From a virus, in the IMG/VR virus record IMGVR_UViG_3300030329_004824, positions 1-38,545 of that record: a stretch of DNA of 38,545 nucleotides; one strand, given 5' to 3'. The translations under genes were made by a program, and so were the position numbers. Position 1 is the first letter of the stretch. Every line of letters begins with the position of its first letter. The notes below the pieces were generated by a model. That model made no database searches. It had not been told where the DNA came from and saw nothing but the letters and a program-made list of their open reading frames with translations. Below are positions 8,134-17,736 of the stretch, piece after piece.

Positions 8134-8438
8134 ACAAGACCACCTATTGCGTCCTTCTAGCCCTGGGCCTCGTCGCTCTGGTCACCACTGGCTGCATTTC
8201 ACCTGATATTGCTGGTCCGGTTGTCGACCAACTCGGACAAAGCGGCAAGTTTACCGCCGATCAATTGAATCTGATCCGCATGGCTCTCACCAATGGTGAC
8301 GGCAATTTCTGGGGAGACATCGCGACAGAGGTCACAAAAGCCGTTGGAATTTTGGCAATGAACTTCCTCGGCATACGGGTATGGCGCGGATCGCCAAGCA
8401 ATCGCAAGGGACTCCCCCCCTTGACTGCATCCGAGTGA
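8130..8438 (+). CDS. Small lipoprotein-like or membrane protein
   Basis: A 102-aa protein with a clear N-terminal signal-type segment: short basic start (MNKTTY), a hydrophobic run (CVLLALGLVALV) and TTGC with Cys at residue 22. The TTGC site is only a weak lipobox (no Leu at -3), so lipidation is possible rather than sure. A second hydrophobic stretch (AVGILAMNFLGIRVW, about 72-86) could be another membrane segment. It overlaps the scaffold stop (ATGA) and precedes the capsid gene, an unusual place for an exported protein. Options include a superinfection-exclusion lipoprotein or a lysis-related membrane protein; neither is shown. Confidence 0.65.
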   Translation: MNKTTYCVLLALGLVALVTTGCISPDIAGPVVDQLGQSGKFTADQLNLIRMALTNGDGNFWGDIATEVTKAVGILAMNFLGIRVWRGSPSNRKGLPPLTASE

Positions 8439-8593
8439 ACGTGCGACTCTGCTGACGATCAGCTAGTAGAACTGTAGTGAGGGCCGAGCCTAGTGCGCTG
8501 GACAACTCGGAATCCCGAATCGATTCGAGAGCGGGTCAGAATTCAAACATCTGAAAACCCAATCTCCTCCGAGCGAGGAAGGACACAAATACT
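8439..8593 (+). promoter_or_regulatory. Non-coding leader before the major capsid gene
   Basis: This 155-bp gap is the only sizeable gap in the long virion block, and T7 has its strongest late promoter (phi10) at the same place. It holds a perfect 12-bp palindrome CGAATCGATTCG (8516-8527). A GAGGAAGGA ribosome site lies about 12 nt before ATG 8594. The segment TAGTAGAACTGTAGTGAGGG (about 8464-8483) ends in GAGGG and could be the initiation end of a phage promoter, but there are too few copies in the window to define a consensus. Confidence 0.4.
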
Positions 8594-9598
8594 ATGGGCG
8601 CTGTAACTGCCACAACCAGGTTCGGCAAATCGGACCTCTCCGTTTTCCTCAAGGTCTTCTCGGGCATGGTAGCAACGAGCTACGCACGCAAGACCGCTAC
8701 CGATGGACTCATTCTCAAGCGGACCATCCAGCACGGTTCATCTGTGCAATGGCCAATGGTCGGCAGCGCGAAGGCCGTGTATCACACGGTCAACGAGAAC
8801 ATCATCACCGACACGACGGGAAGCAAATACCTGTCTGATCCTGGCGCTGGCGAACGCGTTGTGCAAGTGGACAATCCGCTGGTTGCTGCGGAGGTCATCG
8901 CCTCAATCGATGAGGCCATGAGCCACTTCGAAATCCGGTCGCATCACGCAGCGGCTCTCGGCGAAGCACTGGCTATCGAGAACGACCTCAACGTGCTGAT
9001 GTGCGTCTGCAATGGTGCAGCAAAGTCTGCCCTTCTCAGTGGCACTGGTGCTGGATCCTGGGCCGACGAGGGTGATGAAGTCGTCGATGCCGACTTCCAC
9101 ACGTCAGCGTCATCTGCTCGCGACACTCTGAAGAGCATCGCGCAGAAGATGAACGAGAACGACGTTCCCCAAGACGGTCGCGTTGCAATCGTCACTCCAG
9201 GCTGCTATGCAGCTCTGGCTGACGACGTGTCTGGAATCGCGAATGCCGATATCAACATGAACACTGGTGGCGACGTTGGTCTGCACCGAGTCCTGCGGGT
9301 TCACGGATTCGAGATCCGCATGTCCAACCGTATCGCTGACCTCCAGGGCTACGATACCGACTACGCTTCTTCCGCCAAGACCGGTCAACGCGGCACTGAT
9401 TACACGTACGCCGACTTCAGCAAGGTGAGCGCCGTCGTTTTCCAGAAGAGCGCCATCGGTCAGGTTGAACTCGGCTCCATGGCCCTGAAGGCCGAGGAGA
9501 AGCCAGAGTTGCTCGGCACCTTCTTCATCGCTTCCAAGACTGTAGGCAATGGCGTCCTTCGCCCATCTGCCTGCTTCGTTGTCAAGAACGCAGCGTAG
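8594..9598 (+). CDS. Major capsid protein, T7 gp10-like
   Basis: Major head protein of the HK97 fold, 334 aa against 345 aa for T7 gp10A. The N-terminus runs through SDLSVFLKVFSGMVATSYARKTAT into GLILKRTIQHGSSVQWPMVG (the N-arm and E-loop region). This is followed by a helical spine with AEVIASIDEAMSHFEIRSHHAAALGEALA (about 97-125). The central RVAIVTPGCYAALADD (about 195-210) is typical of T7-like capsids. The C-terminal KAEEKPELLGTFFIASKTVGNGVLRPSACFVV is also family-like. It is the only virion gene with its own leader and a strong ribosome site, in keeping with high expression. Confidence 0.95.
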   Translation: MGAVTATTRFGKSDLSVFLKVFSGMVATSYARKTATDGLILKRTIQHGSSVQWPMVGSAKAVYHTVNENIITDTTGSKYLSDPGAGERVVQVDNPLVAAEVIASIDEAMSHFEIRSHHAAALGEALAIENDLNVLMCVCNGAAKSALLSGTGAGSWADEGDEVVDADFHTSASSARDTLKSIAQKMNENDVPQDGRVAIVTPGCYAALADDVSGIANADINMNTGGDVGLHRVLRVHGFEIRMSNRIADLQGYDTDYASSAKTGQRGTDYTYADFSKVSAVVFQKSAIGQVELGSMALKAEEKPELLGTFFIASKTVGNGVLRPSACFVVKNAA

Positions 9599-9601
9599 AC
9601 G

Positions 9602-10207
9602 ATGACAGACATCGACACCTCGCAGCTGGCCTGCGTCAACACGATGCTGAGTCTCATCGGGGAAAGCCCGGTGAACTCACTCGCGGTGACCGATACAGCC
9701 GAGGTGGCGATGGCCGTTCAGACAATCTCTGAGGTGAGTAAGGAGTTGCAGGTCCGTGGATGGCAGTGGAACACTGAAATGGAATACAAGCTAACCGCCG
9801 ACTCCAATAGTCAGTACCCATGGCAACCGCACTGGGTCCGATTTGATGCGGACCCTGACCAGCACTCCTCTCTCCACCTCGTTCGTAGGGGTGAGTTCCT
9901 CTACGACACCAAGACCTCAAGCAACGTCATTTCCGCGTCGACAGTGACCGGGACGCTGGTCATCTACCTCGATTGGGATGACCTCCCAGAGGCCGCCCGC
10001 AACTACATCCAAATGCGCTCGAGCCGGAAGTTCCAAGACCGCATCCTCGGCGATGAGAGCAGGCACGGATACTCGCGCCAGGATGAAGAGGACGCGTGGG
10101 CGCTTCTGATGAACGAAGAACTGCAGCAGGGTGACTACAACATTCTGCGAGGTGGCGCAGCTGCCTACGTCGTCGACCGCTTGGGGGGAGGCGGAATTGA
10201 GTCGTGA
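9602..10207 (+). CDS. Tail tubular protein A (adaptor/gatekeeper, T7 gp11-like)
   Basis: The adaptor between portal and nozzle in T7-like tails. Its 201 aa fits T7 gp11 (196 aa). Family-typical blocks: ACVNTMLSLIGESPVNSL at the N-terminus (about 10-27), an alternating segment LQVRGWQWNTE (about 49-59), and the C-terminal helix AARNYIQMRSSRKFQDRILGDE (about 129-150). It starts three bases after the capsid stop and overlaps the nozzle start by 4 bp. Confidence 0.93.
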   Translation: MTDIDTSQLACVNTMLSLIGESPVNSLAVTDTAEVAMAVQTISEVSKELQVRGWQWNTEMEYKLTADSNSQYPWQPHWVRFDADPDQHSSLHLVRRGEFLYDTKTSSNVISASTVTGTLVIYLDWDDLPEAARNYIQMRSSRKFQDRILGDESRHGYSRQDEEDAWALLMNEELQQGDYNILRGGAAAYVVDRLGGGGIES

Positions 10208-13200
10208 GCAGGCGGGTCATTCGTACCGATGTGCAATCGCTGATCGGCGGCGTCTCGCAACAACCCGCTGCTATCCGGCCTGAGAATCAGTGCGACATTC
10301 AAGACAACGCATTCTCCTCGGTGATCGACGGTCTGGGGAAGAGACAGCCCACGGAGTTCATCAGCGTACTCTCGGCGCTTGATAACACCGACCCAGCCGT
10401 AGCCTCCAAGATCTCTTCGGACTCCCTGGTGCATTGGATCACCAAGGACAAAGGCGAGCAGTATCTGGTAGTCGGAGACTCCAACATCGGCTCAACACCG
10501 ATCAAGGTCTTTGACCTGGCGGATGGAACGGAGATGACTGTGACCGGTGCGGATGGCGGTTCCGTAACGACATCCACTCAGGACTATCTCAAAGGAAACA
10601 TCCCAGAGCTTGCGGTCACGGGAGCCACTCAAGCCGCCCCGATTGTGATCACCGTGTCGAGCACTGATTCGCTGTCCAACGACAGACAGGTGACGATTGC
10701 TGGGGTGACAGGTAACACTGCAGCGAACGGGACATGGTCGATCAAGGTGTTGAACGACACGACGTTCAGCCTGACAGGGTCGGAAAGCAACGGCGCATAT
10801 GTGAGTGGCGGCACAGTCAACGGCCTCTATTCAAACGGGACCGCCCGTGAATATCTGAAAGCCACGACTATCGGTGGATCCACCTACATTCTGAACAACG
10901 CTGTCATCACTCGAGCGGAAGCGGGCACGCCGACCGACAGCTACGACGTGACGCCAGCTGCGACAACCCGAGACTACCGAAGCAAGTCATCTAGGCGCTG
11001 TTTCCTGACTCTTGCCTACTCAAACTTGCTGACCAAGTATGCGGTTCGATTGACAACGAAAACGGGCGCGAATCACGCGCACATATCCGACACCATCGAG
11101 CCACCTCAGTCGGATGCTGACCACAAGGCCCGAAGCATCGCCTGGGTGAAGACAAATAACGGTGACGCGAGCAAGCGCAGTCACGGAAACGCACTAAGCG
11201 ACCCAAAGTGGAATACGGATAGCGGAGACACGGGGGGCTTCCAGGTTCTGTCGAGAACGCCGACCGATATTCTCTGCGACCTGTACCATGAGTTGGGAAT
11301 ACCAGAAGCGTATGGCACGCCTCCTGTACAAGAGGCACCCTCCCCGCATACGACCCCGATGACCACCGTCTTTCACGGTGGAATCGAGGATGTCTATGAT
11401 CGCGAACGTCAACGTCTGACCTCTGGTGGTTTGGTGCGTGGATCCACACTCTCATCGGTCATCACCACAGAGGACTATCGAGACGAGCGTGACAGGAATA
11501 AGGATGTCACGTTCAAGTTCTTCGGGACCGGGTCAACCTATGATCACCCGGAGAAGGCTCGTTGGTCTAAGGACATCACAATTGCCCCTCTGGCCGGCAA
11601 CGTGATGATGTTCGAACTCAAAGAACTCACCGATACCTCCAGCAACGATGCGTATCGCACCGAGATCAAGCTCGAGGTAATCCACGACGGCGAGGACGGT
11701 CTCTTCACTTTCTCCGATTCGGTCCAACGCCTCGACCAGCTCCCTCTGATTTGCAAGCATGGCCACCGCGTCAAGATCACCGGACTCGTTGAGGGGGAGA
11801 GCGAAACTGGGGATGACTGGTATGTTGAGTTCGTCAAGTCGAGCACAAGCACTACTGATTCGAAGGAACTCGATGACGGATACTGGAAGGAATCCTGCGC
11901 GTCAGGAATTCAAACGGACATCGACGCGTCCACCATGCCCCACCAGCTAGAGCGGGTCGTAGATGGATCGCAGCCAAACGGGTATCGATTTGAACTGAAG
12001 CCGGCCTCTTGGAAGAGCCAGGAATCTGGCGACAAGGAGACGAACCCAGACCCACACTTCATCGGTCGAACCATTGAGAACCTGTTCTTCTGGCGCAATC
12101 GCCTCGGGGTTCTCACTGGCACCCATGTGGTGTTCTCAGAGGCGGATGACTACACCAACTTCTACCGCACCACCGTTCGCCAGGTGATCGACTCCGATCC
12201 AATCGACCTCGACGCCGGCCACACAATGGTCGCGAAACTTCGCACGGCGGTATCGACGGACGAGGTTCTCGTCGTGTTTACCAACAACGCTCAATTCGTT
12301 GTGCGCGGTGAGCCAATCTTGTCGCCGAAGACTGCGTCGATCCGGCTCTCCACGGAATACCAGAACATCCCTGGGGTCGACCCGGTCGGAATGGAGAACG
12401 GCGTGTTCTATTCGCACATCGCCGGCAGCGGTGGATATTCAGGCGTGAAACAGCTGGTGACCGCTGACCTCTCTCGGAGCTTGCGCCAGATCGATAGCTC
12501 TGGGCAGATCCCCCGATATATCACGGGGAACATAACCCGGATGGCTGCGACATCCATCGAGAGCGCATTGGCAGTAACCACCGATGATGCCGAATCAGGT
12601 CACATTCTATACGTCCACAAATGGTTCGACCGAGGAGACGAGCGGCTGCTATCAAGTTGGATGCGCTTCCTCCTGGGACCAGGCACAACGGATACCAACG
12701 GTTTGCAGCACACGCAGATCGTCGGCATGACGTTTGTCGAAAACGATCTCTACCTATTGATGAGGCGCTACAAGCAGGAAGCGTCTATCTCAAACGGAGA
12801 CATCTGGTTTTCGCTCGAGAAGGTGCGATTCACCGGCATACGGCAACCGGACATCTATCCATTGGCTGGTGATCCCGCAGCCTCCGATGCGGCACGGGGA
12901 ACATATCGAACATTGCTCGACCGACGCATCACCGAGAACGACTGCACGATTAGCTACGACACAACCTCGGAGAGCGTGTTCATCGACCTGCCCTGGAAAG
13001 CTCAGAGCGACGGATCCGGAACAGCATCGACCGTGGTGATCTCGCGGGTGAACAGCACAACCAACGCCATCCCAGAAGGTCGTCAATACTCGCACACGAT
13101 TTCAGGTGGCAGGATCACAATTCCCGATCAAGACCAGTCGATCAAGACGGCCTTGGACGACGGCACGCTCTCGCTGTTCATCGGTCAGAGCTACGAGATG

Positions 13201-13596
13201 CTCTACCAGTTCTCCGAGTTCGTACTGAAGGACACCAAGAGCACAGGTGCGAGGGGCGAGGTTGCGACGGGACGCTACCAGCTGATCCGTGGAGTCCTGA
13301 CGTATGAAGACTCGGGAGGCATGACTGTCAGAGTGGCGCCGGCCTTGCATAGTGATGGGACGCCGATTGTAGCGCGAGACAACCGCGACTACATCTTGCC
13401 CCCCATGGAGGTTGGATTGGGGCGGTCGCACATTGGCGATGTGAACATCCGCGACGGCAGGATGTCTTTCTTCATCCAGAGCACGCCCGACAAGGCTCGC
13501 GTGCAGATCATCAACGCTACGCCATACCCGTGCAACCCGAAAGCGATGGCCTTGGAAGGGACGTATACGAGAAAGTCAACTCCGTTCAGGGCGTAA
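10204..13596 (+). CDS. Tail tubular protein B (nozzle, T7 gp12-like) with an inserted FCCH-like domain
   Basis: Tail nozzle protein forming the tip of the stubby tail. The N-terminus (TDVQSLIGGVSQQPAAIRPENQCDIQDNAFSSVIDGLGKRQPTEFI) is diagnostic. Later blocks such as RNRLGVLTGTHVVFSEADDYTNFYRTT and AQFVVRGEPILSPKTASIRLSTEYQN also match the family. At 1130 aa it is far longer than T7 gp12 (794 aa). Much of the excess is an inserted beta domain at about residues 136-208 (10606-10827), with the pattern TGAT..PIVIT...VTIAGV.GNT.ANG, the so-called FCCH-like phage domain. The same domain recurs in the protein at 23178-23777. The start is GTG 10204, coupled to the preceding stop. Confidence 0.93.
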   Translation: MSRRVIRTDVQSLIGGVSQQPAAIRPENQCDIQDNAFSSVIDGLGKRQPTEFISVLSALDNTDPAVASKISSDSLVHWITKDKGEQYLVVGDSNIGSTPIKVFDLADGTEMTVTGADGGSVTTSTQDYLKGNIPELAVTGATQAAPIVITVSSTDSLSNDRQVTIAGVTGNTAANGTWSIKVLNDTTFSLTGSESNGAYVSGGTVNGLYSNGTAREYLKATTIGGSTYILNNAVITRAEAGTPTDSYDVTPAATTRDYRSKSSRRCFLTLAYSNLLTKYAVRLTTKTGANHAHISDTIEPPQSDADHKARSIAWVKTNNGDASKRSHGNALSDPKWNTDSGDTGGFQVLSRTPTDILCDLYHELGIPEAYGTPPVQEAPSPHTTPMTTVFHGGIEDVYDRERQRLTSGGLVRGSTLSSVITTEDYRDERDRNKDVTFKFFGTGSTYDHPEKARWSKDITIAPLAGNVMMFELKELTDTSSNDAYRTEIKLEVIHDGEDGLFTFSDSVQRLDQLPLICKHGHRVKITGLVEGESETGDDWYVEFVKSSTSTTDSKELDDGYWKESCASGIQTDIDASTMPHQLERVVDGSQPNGYRFELKPASWKSQESGDKETNPDPHFIGRTIENLFFWRNRLGVLTGTHVVFSEADDYTNFYRTTVRQVIDSDPIDLDAGHTMVAKLRTAVSTDEVLVVFTNNAQFVVRGEPILSPKTASIRLSTEYQNIPGVDPVGMENGVFYSHIAGSGGYSGVKQLVTADLSRSLRQIDSSGQIPRYITGNITRMAATSIESALAVTTDDAESGHILYVHKWFDRGDERLLSSWMRFLLGPGTTDTNGLQHTQIVGMTFVENDLYLLMRRYKQEASISNGDIWFSLEKVRFTGIRQPDIYPLAGDPAASDAARGTYRTLLDRRITENDCTISYDTTSESVFIDLPWKAQSDGSGTASTVVISRVNSTTNAIPEGRQYSHTISGGRITIPDQDQSIKTALDDGTLSLFIGQSYEMLYQFSEFVLKDTKSTGARGEVATGRYQLIRGVLTYEDSGGMTVRVAPALHSDGTPIVARDNRDYILPPMEVGLGRSHIGDVNIRDGRMSFFIQSTPDKARVQIINATPYPCNPKAMALEGTYTRKSTPFRA

Positions 13597-14045
13597 CCTA
13601 CCGACCAGCCACACAGCACGATGCCCAAGATCTAGCGCATCGATTGCGCCATGTTGACAACCGGGAGATTGAGGCACTTGGCCTGGACCCTTTTTCGGCT
13701 TTGTCCAACTCGGTTTCGGTAACGGAAAACCCTGTGGCCCTGATCTCCGACGACGAGGTCACTGCGATATTTGGGTGCTCAACCTCCGTCGATGACCAGG
13801 GTGTCGTGATAGGAGGGATATGGATGCTGGCTTCGGAGCGGATATACGACGTGCGAAGAGTGTTCACGTCGGATGCACCCAGGTGGCTTGACATACTCAC
13901 AGCCGGTTGTCAACGAAGCGGGAACGTGGTGGACTGCCGTTCGACAGCGAGCATTCGCTGGCTAAGGAGAATGGGCTACTCCTTTGGCAGACGATTCCAC
14001 ATTGGTCGCCACCAATTCATCGACTTCTACAAATTCCATGTGTAG
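13530..14045 (+). CDS. Internal virion protein A, T7 gp13-like (GNAT-fold)
   Basis: Small internal core protein resembling T7 gp13 and related GNAT-fold virion proteins. The conserved part is TYRPATQHDAQDLAHRLRHVD (about 23-43), then IWMLASERIYDVRRVF and NVVDCRSTASIRWLRRMGYSF. The last resembles the acetyl-CoA-binding end of GNAT proteins, though these virion versions are not known to be active enzymes. GTG 13530 is the only usable start before the conserved TYRPAT block and makes the gene overlap the nozzle gene by 67 bp, which is long for this genome. It is followed directly by the gp14-like gene. Confidence 0.8.
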   Translation: MQPESDGLGRDVYEKVNSVQGVTYRPATQHDAQDLAHRLRHVDNREIEALGLDPFSALSNSVSVTENPVALISDDEVTAIFGCSTSVDDQGVVIGGIWMLASERIYDVRRVFTSDAPRWLDILTAGCQRSGNVVDCRSTASIRWLRRMGYSFGRRFHIGRHQFIDFYKFHV

Positions 14046-14592
14046 CGCACCCGCCGCCTTTATGTTGTTGTCCACCGTTTGGAGCGGCATAGCTCAAAGC
14101 CGCCGAGAAGGACAGTCGAGGCGACTACAAGAACGAAACGCCGCCGACAAGAGACGACTCGCTGTCCAAAACGCCCGCCTTCAACGGCAGGAATTGGCCA
14201 TCAAGCAAGAGCAGGAATGGATGGCCATTCAAAGCGAACTCTCGGAGGCCGAACGTAGAAGCGATGCAGCCATCGGAACCGCGACCGTTGTTGCCGGCGA
14301 AGCTGGAGCTTTCGGGGGATCCTACGAAGCACTCGTCTCCACCTACCGCCAATCTCAAGATGAGTTGCGCTCGGCTGCATGGGAGAACACGGCGAACTCT
14401 CGCGAGGCGTTCGCTCTCGGATTAGGCGGACTCGACCTTGGCTTGGACGCCGACTTCGTCAACGCCAGGTTGGGGCCAAAATACCGACACGACTGGCTGG
14501 GCACTGGCTTAGGCGTAGCGGCGTACGGTGCTCAAGGCTACGCGTCACGATTCAAAGGCGGGATAGATCGCGGCTTCTGGTTAACGACTTAG
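14038..14592 (+). CDS. Internal virion protein B, T7 gp14-like
   Basis: Predicted internal core protein of 184 aa (T7 gp14 is 196 aa), part of the set ejected into the cell envelope during infection. ATG 14038 gives MCSAPAAFMLLSTVWSGIAQ, a hydrophobic start like that of gp14 proteins. A long coiled coil of Arg, Gln and Glu-rich heptads follows (about 20-75, SRRLQERNAADKRRLAVQNA and onward), then a Gly/Ala-rich part with short hydrophobic patches. The frame is open to 13984, but the MC start after the gp13-like stop region is preferred because it matches the family. Stop and next start abut exactly. Confidence 0.82.
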   Translation: MCSAPAAFMLLSTVWSGIAQSRREGQSRRLQERNAADKRRLAVQNARLQRQELAIKQEQEWMAIQSELSEAERRSDAAIGTATVVAGEAGAFGGSYEALVSTYRQSQDELRSAAWENTANSREAFALGLGGLDLGLDADFVNARLGPKYRHDWLGTGLGVAAYGAQGYASRFKGGIDRGFWLTT

Positions 14593-17500
14593 ATGGCAAC
14601 ACAACGCAGAAGGATCACTCTCGCAGATGTCACTGACCCAAACGTCGGTTGGCGTCAACGCGGTATCTCGTCCAATGTCGGTAGGTATCTCGGCAACGTC
14701 CGTGGACCGTCCACTCGCATTCCAGGTCGAGACCTAATCGGACCCGCGTTGCAGCAAGCGGCAAAAGCCGCAGAGCAAATTGGAGAGATGAGCCAGGGCC
14801 AAGCGCAAGCGGAATCCGATGCTGCAGCATTCGAACAACAGTTTGCGTTGCAGAGCTCGAACGACGCTTTGGTTCAGCAATGGGTGTCAGAATTGAATTC
14901 GGCACCTGTGCAGATCGACCCGATTAACGGCAGCGTTGGGCCAATGAAAGAGGGATACCAATTCCCTCAATTCACTAGCCTGCAATTCGAACAACAGGGA
15001 ACGGGGGTAGTACTCGGATCCAACAAGGAAACGCTGATGGCTCCATCGGCGAAGATGGCTGGCCGAGAACTATCGAAGGCCGTCGCTGCTGGGGAAATCC
15101 CAGAGGCTGGGCATCCTGGCGGGGAACAGCTATCCCGAGAGATGCGAGGGAAACTCGCTGGATACGAGATGGTCAAGCAGCTGACCGACTACACGGGCAG
15201 GGTGTTCATCTACGACGCGGAAAAGGGTCGGACCGATGCAAGCCCGGAGTTCGCTGCATCTGTCATCTGGCACCAGATGAAACAGAACCATCCGTGGATG
15301 GACCCTGCGAGCGGCGAATACTCCCCCACCTCGGTGAATCAAGCCGGCGCTGTGTTTCACGACGGGATGCTCCGCTGGCGCAATCGCAATCAGGGGACGC
15401 TCAACGACTCGACCGCCAGTGCTCGACGAGACCAAGTCTTCAAAACCATATCAGAACAGGTTGAGCAAGCCATCAATCCAGAGTCAACCCAGACCGAAGA
15501 GGATCGCCAAGCGATCACCGCAGCTGTATCGACTGAGGTGTCGAACATGCAGGATCTTCTCCGCAGTGAGTTGGGGATCCGATTCAAATCGGGCGAGGTC
15601 ATCAATTGGGTTAAGAAGATGATTGACTCCAACCGGTCGAAGTTTGGAGACGAGGATGAGCATGACCCCGAAGAGCTTGAAGAAGCAAACGACACGGTCA
15701 TTGCCATCTTCGAGAACGTCAAGGTTGGCAATGCTTCTCTGAGCGACCATGAGGACTGGGCGTCGGTTGAGCTATACGCCGACAGAATGTCTGCCGGCTC
15801 ACAGCGAACGTCAGGACTCGGAAGATCTGGGCATGGTCGGGACTACACACGCGTGTTCACCCACGAGGATTCGCCATGGGGACGGATGATGGTGACGATG
15901 GGCGACCGACTATCCGACGCCAATCGACGCGGCGATGACGCCGCAGTGAATGACATCTTCCGGATCGGCCGTGAGCAGATGAAGGACTACCTCGTTGGCC
16001 TCGGCAAGTACTCCGCGCCCCAACGCACGGAGATCCTGCGCCAATTCCAGACGACGTTCTATAACCAGGCGCAAGGATACACCAAGCCAACCAACAGCCA
16101 GACGCTCGATGACATCCATCGCATCGCGTACACGGGAGACCCGGACGGAGCACAGGTCGAATTGGACGAGGCCCTGAAAGACGGGACGCTCACGTATGCG
16201 AATACTCGCATACTCCAGAACTCGATTGATGAGCTTCGTAAAACCACAGAGTCTCGAAGCGTCGGGACGATCTACGCAGATCGGGAACGCGAATACGATG
16301 CGATGCGGAATACACTGACCCGCTCAGGACTCCCGGTTGACGTAGTCAACGAAGCTCTGAACCAAGCGCGATCCGAATGGAGAAACTTCGGATCCGCCCA
16401 CCAGAGCGCGGCGTCCAAGGTGTTCGCAGAAGAGGGCAACACCAAAGCAATGATCGAGGGTGGCGACACCTACGCCTCGAGCGCCCAGGGGACCGCAGAC
16501 TTCAACAAGGTCATGAGCCCCATGCTGGACTTGATCTCCAAGCGAGACGATCAGCTCACCATCATCACGGATGCGATTACGAAGGAGGTGGCGATCACAC
16601 CAAAGCAGTGGGACTTGGCCAAGACCTACCTCGGTGCGGCGAAGGTTGCATCACTGAGAGACGAACACGCCAAGCGAGTGTCGCCGGTCAAGATTCGGAG
16701 CCAATATCGAACAGAGATAGAAATGACCCAAGGGCGGCTCGGCATTGATCTGAGCCAGCGCGCTCTTAAGTCCGTCACGGACCCAAAGCTCGCATCCGAA
16801 TACGTGCAAAACCGAGGTCTAATCTGGTTCAACTCTGAAGTATTGAAGCTATCGAACGACCTATCGGGCAAGCCTAGATCGGGGGACTTGTTTATTGAGG
16901 GCCTCAAGAAACTCGAGGACCAGTTCAGGGATAAGAACGACGAGTGGATTCAGGACTTCCAAGCTCTGACCAACCAAGAGCAATCGATCCAGATGACCAC
17001 CGGTCGGATGACGAAGATGGACACGGCGGCCCAAGAGGAGGACCAGAGTCAATACGGCAACGAATTGGAGAGCTACCTGCAAGGGTCGCTTGACCCCCAA
17101 ACCCACGGCGCTCTTGGCGACCTTCGCGAGTCGCTGGTCGCTTACTACACTGGGCGAAGGTTCGGCGCAACGCGTGACGACAAAGGATTCTGGGATCGGT
17201 TTATGACCGGCCTTTCTGCCTCTCGATTCATGGAAACTGCAGCTGCCATCCGCGAGGACCGAGACTACAGCGCGTGGGATGCCTTCTGGTCGACCGTACT
17301 ACCCGCACCCATTCAAGTGCACTCCATGCCAAAAGAGATGGTGGGCACTTTGGATTCGCTGGCATCTCGGATCTCGAGCGGATTCGACCAGTTTGGACAA
17401 CTCTCCAAGAAGAGTAGAAATCAAATGCTTCTCGAGCTTGACGCCATGGTGCCTGGCGGCCTCAACAAACGGTGGTCGTGGAAGAGAATGGTGTCACTGC

Positions 17501-17736
17501 CCGACGAGGAGAGACCCGACATCAAGCCACTCTCCATTCCGGTGTTCCGGGGCACGGAGATGAACGACCTCCTGAATGACAAGGATGAGTTCTACAAGGT
17601 CTATCAGTCTCTCGGATTCGCCAAGCTCGATGAGACAAAGGAACCGAAGGATCACCCGGAGGTGATTCGATGGGCGAAGACTGTCAACGCCGTGAACCTT
17701 CAGTTCGGTCGGCCTCAAATTAGGGGATCGAAGTAA
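14593..17736 (+). CDS. Internal virion protein C, T7 gp15-like
   Basis: Large mostly helical internal core protein, 1047 aa compared with 747 aa in T7. Order and composition fit gp15, which forms the periplasmic part of the DNA ejection conduit with gp16. The N-terminus is basic (MATQRRRITLADVTDPNVGW) and is followed by a helical repeat-like segment PALQQAAKAAEQIGEMSQGQAQAESDAAAFEQQ (about 50-82), which is typical. No catalytic motif was seen. Stop and next start overlap (TAATG). Marine and environmental T7-like phages often have longer gp15 proteins, so the size is not alarming. Confidence 0.85.
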   Translation: MATQRRRITLADVTDPNVGWRQRGISSNVGRYLGNVRGPSTRIPGRDLIGPALQQAAKAAEQIGEMSQGQAQAESDAAAFEQQFALQSSNDALVQQWVSELNSAPVQIDPINGSVGPMKEGYQFPQFTSLQFEQQGTGVVLGSNKETLMAPSAKMAGRELSKAVAAGEIPEAGHPGGEQLSREMRGKLAGYEMVKQLTDYTGRVFIYDAEKGRTDASPEFAASVIWHQMKQNHPWMDPASGEYSPTSVNQAGAVFHDGMLRWRNRNQGTLNDSTASARRDQVFKTISEQVEQAINPESTQTEEDRQAITAAVSTEVSNMQDLLRSELGIRFKSGEVINWVKKMIDSNRSKFGDEDEHDPEELEEANDTVIAIFENVKVGNASLSDHEDWASVELYADRMSAGSQRTSGLGRSGHGRDYTRVFTHEDSPWGRMMVTMGDRLSDANRRGDDAAVNDIFRIGREQMKDYLVGLGKYSAPQRTEILRQFQTTFYNQAQGYTKPTNSQTLDDIHRIAYTGDPDGAQVELDEALKDGTLTYANTRILQNSIDELRKTTESRSVGTIYADREREYDAMRNTLTRSGLPVDVVNEALNQARSEWRNFGSAHQSAASKVFAEEGNTKAMIEGGDTYASSAQGTADFNKVMSPMLDLISKRDDQLTIITDAITKEVAITPKQWDLAKTYLGAAKVASLRDEHAKRVSPVKIRSQYRTEIEMTQGRLGIDLSQRALKSVTDPKLASEYVQNRGLIWFNSEVLKLSNDLSGKPRSGDLFIEGLKKLEDQFRDKNDEWIQDFQALTNQEQSIQMTTGRMTKMDTAAQEEDQSQYGNELESYLQGSLDPQTHGALGDLRESLVAYYTGRRFGATRDDKGFWDRFMTGLSASRFMETAAAIREDRDYSAWDAFWSTVLPAPIQVHSMPKEMVGTLDSLASRISSGFDQFGQLSKKSRNQMLLELDAMVPGGLNKRWSWKRMVSLPDEERPDIKPLSIPVFRGTEMNDLLNDKDEFYKVYQSLGFAKLDETKEPKDHPEVIRWAKTVNAVNLQFGRPQIRGSK

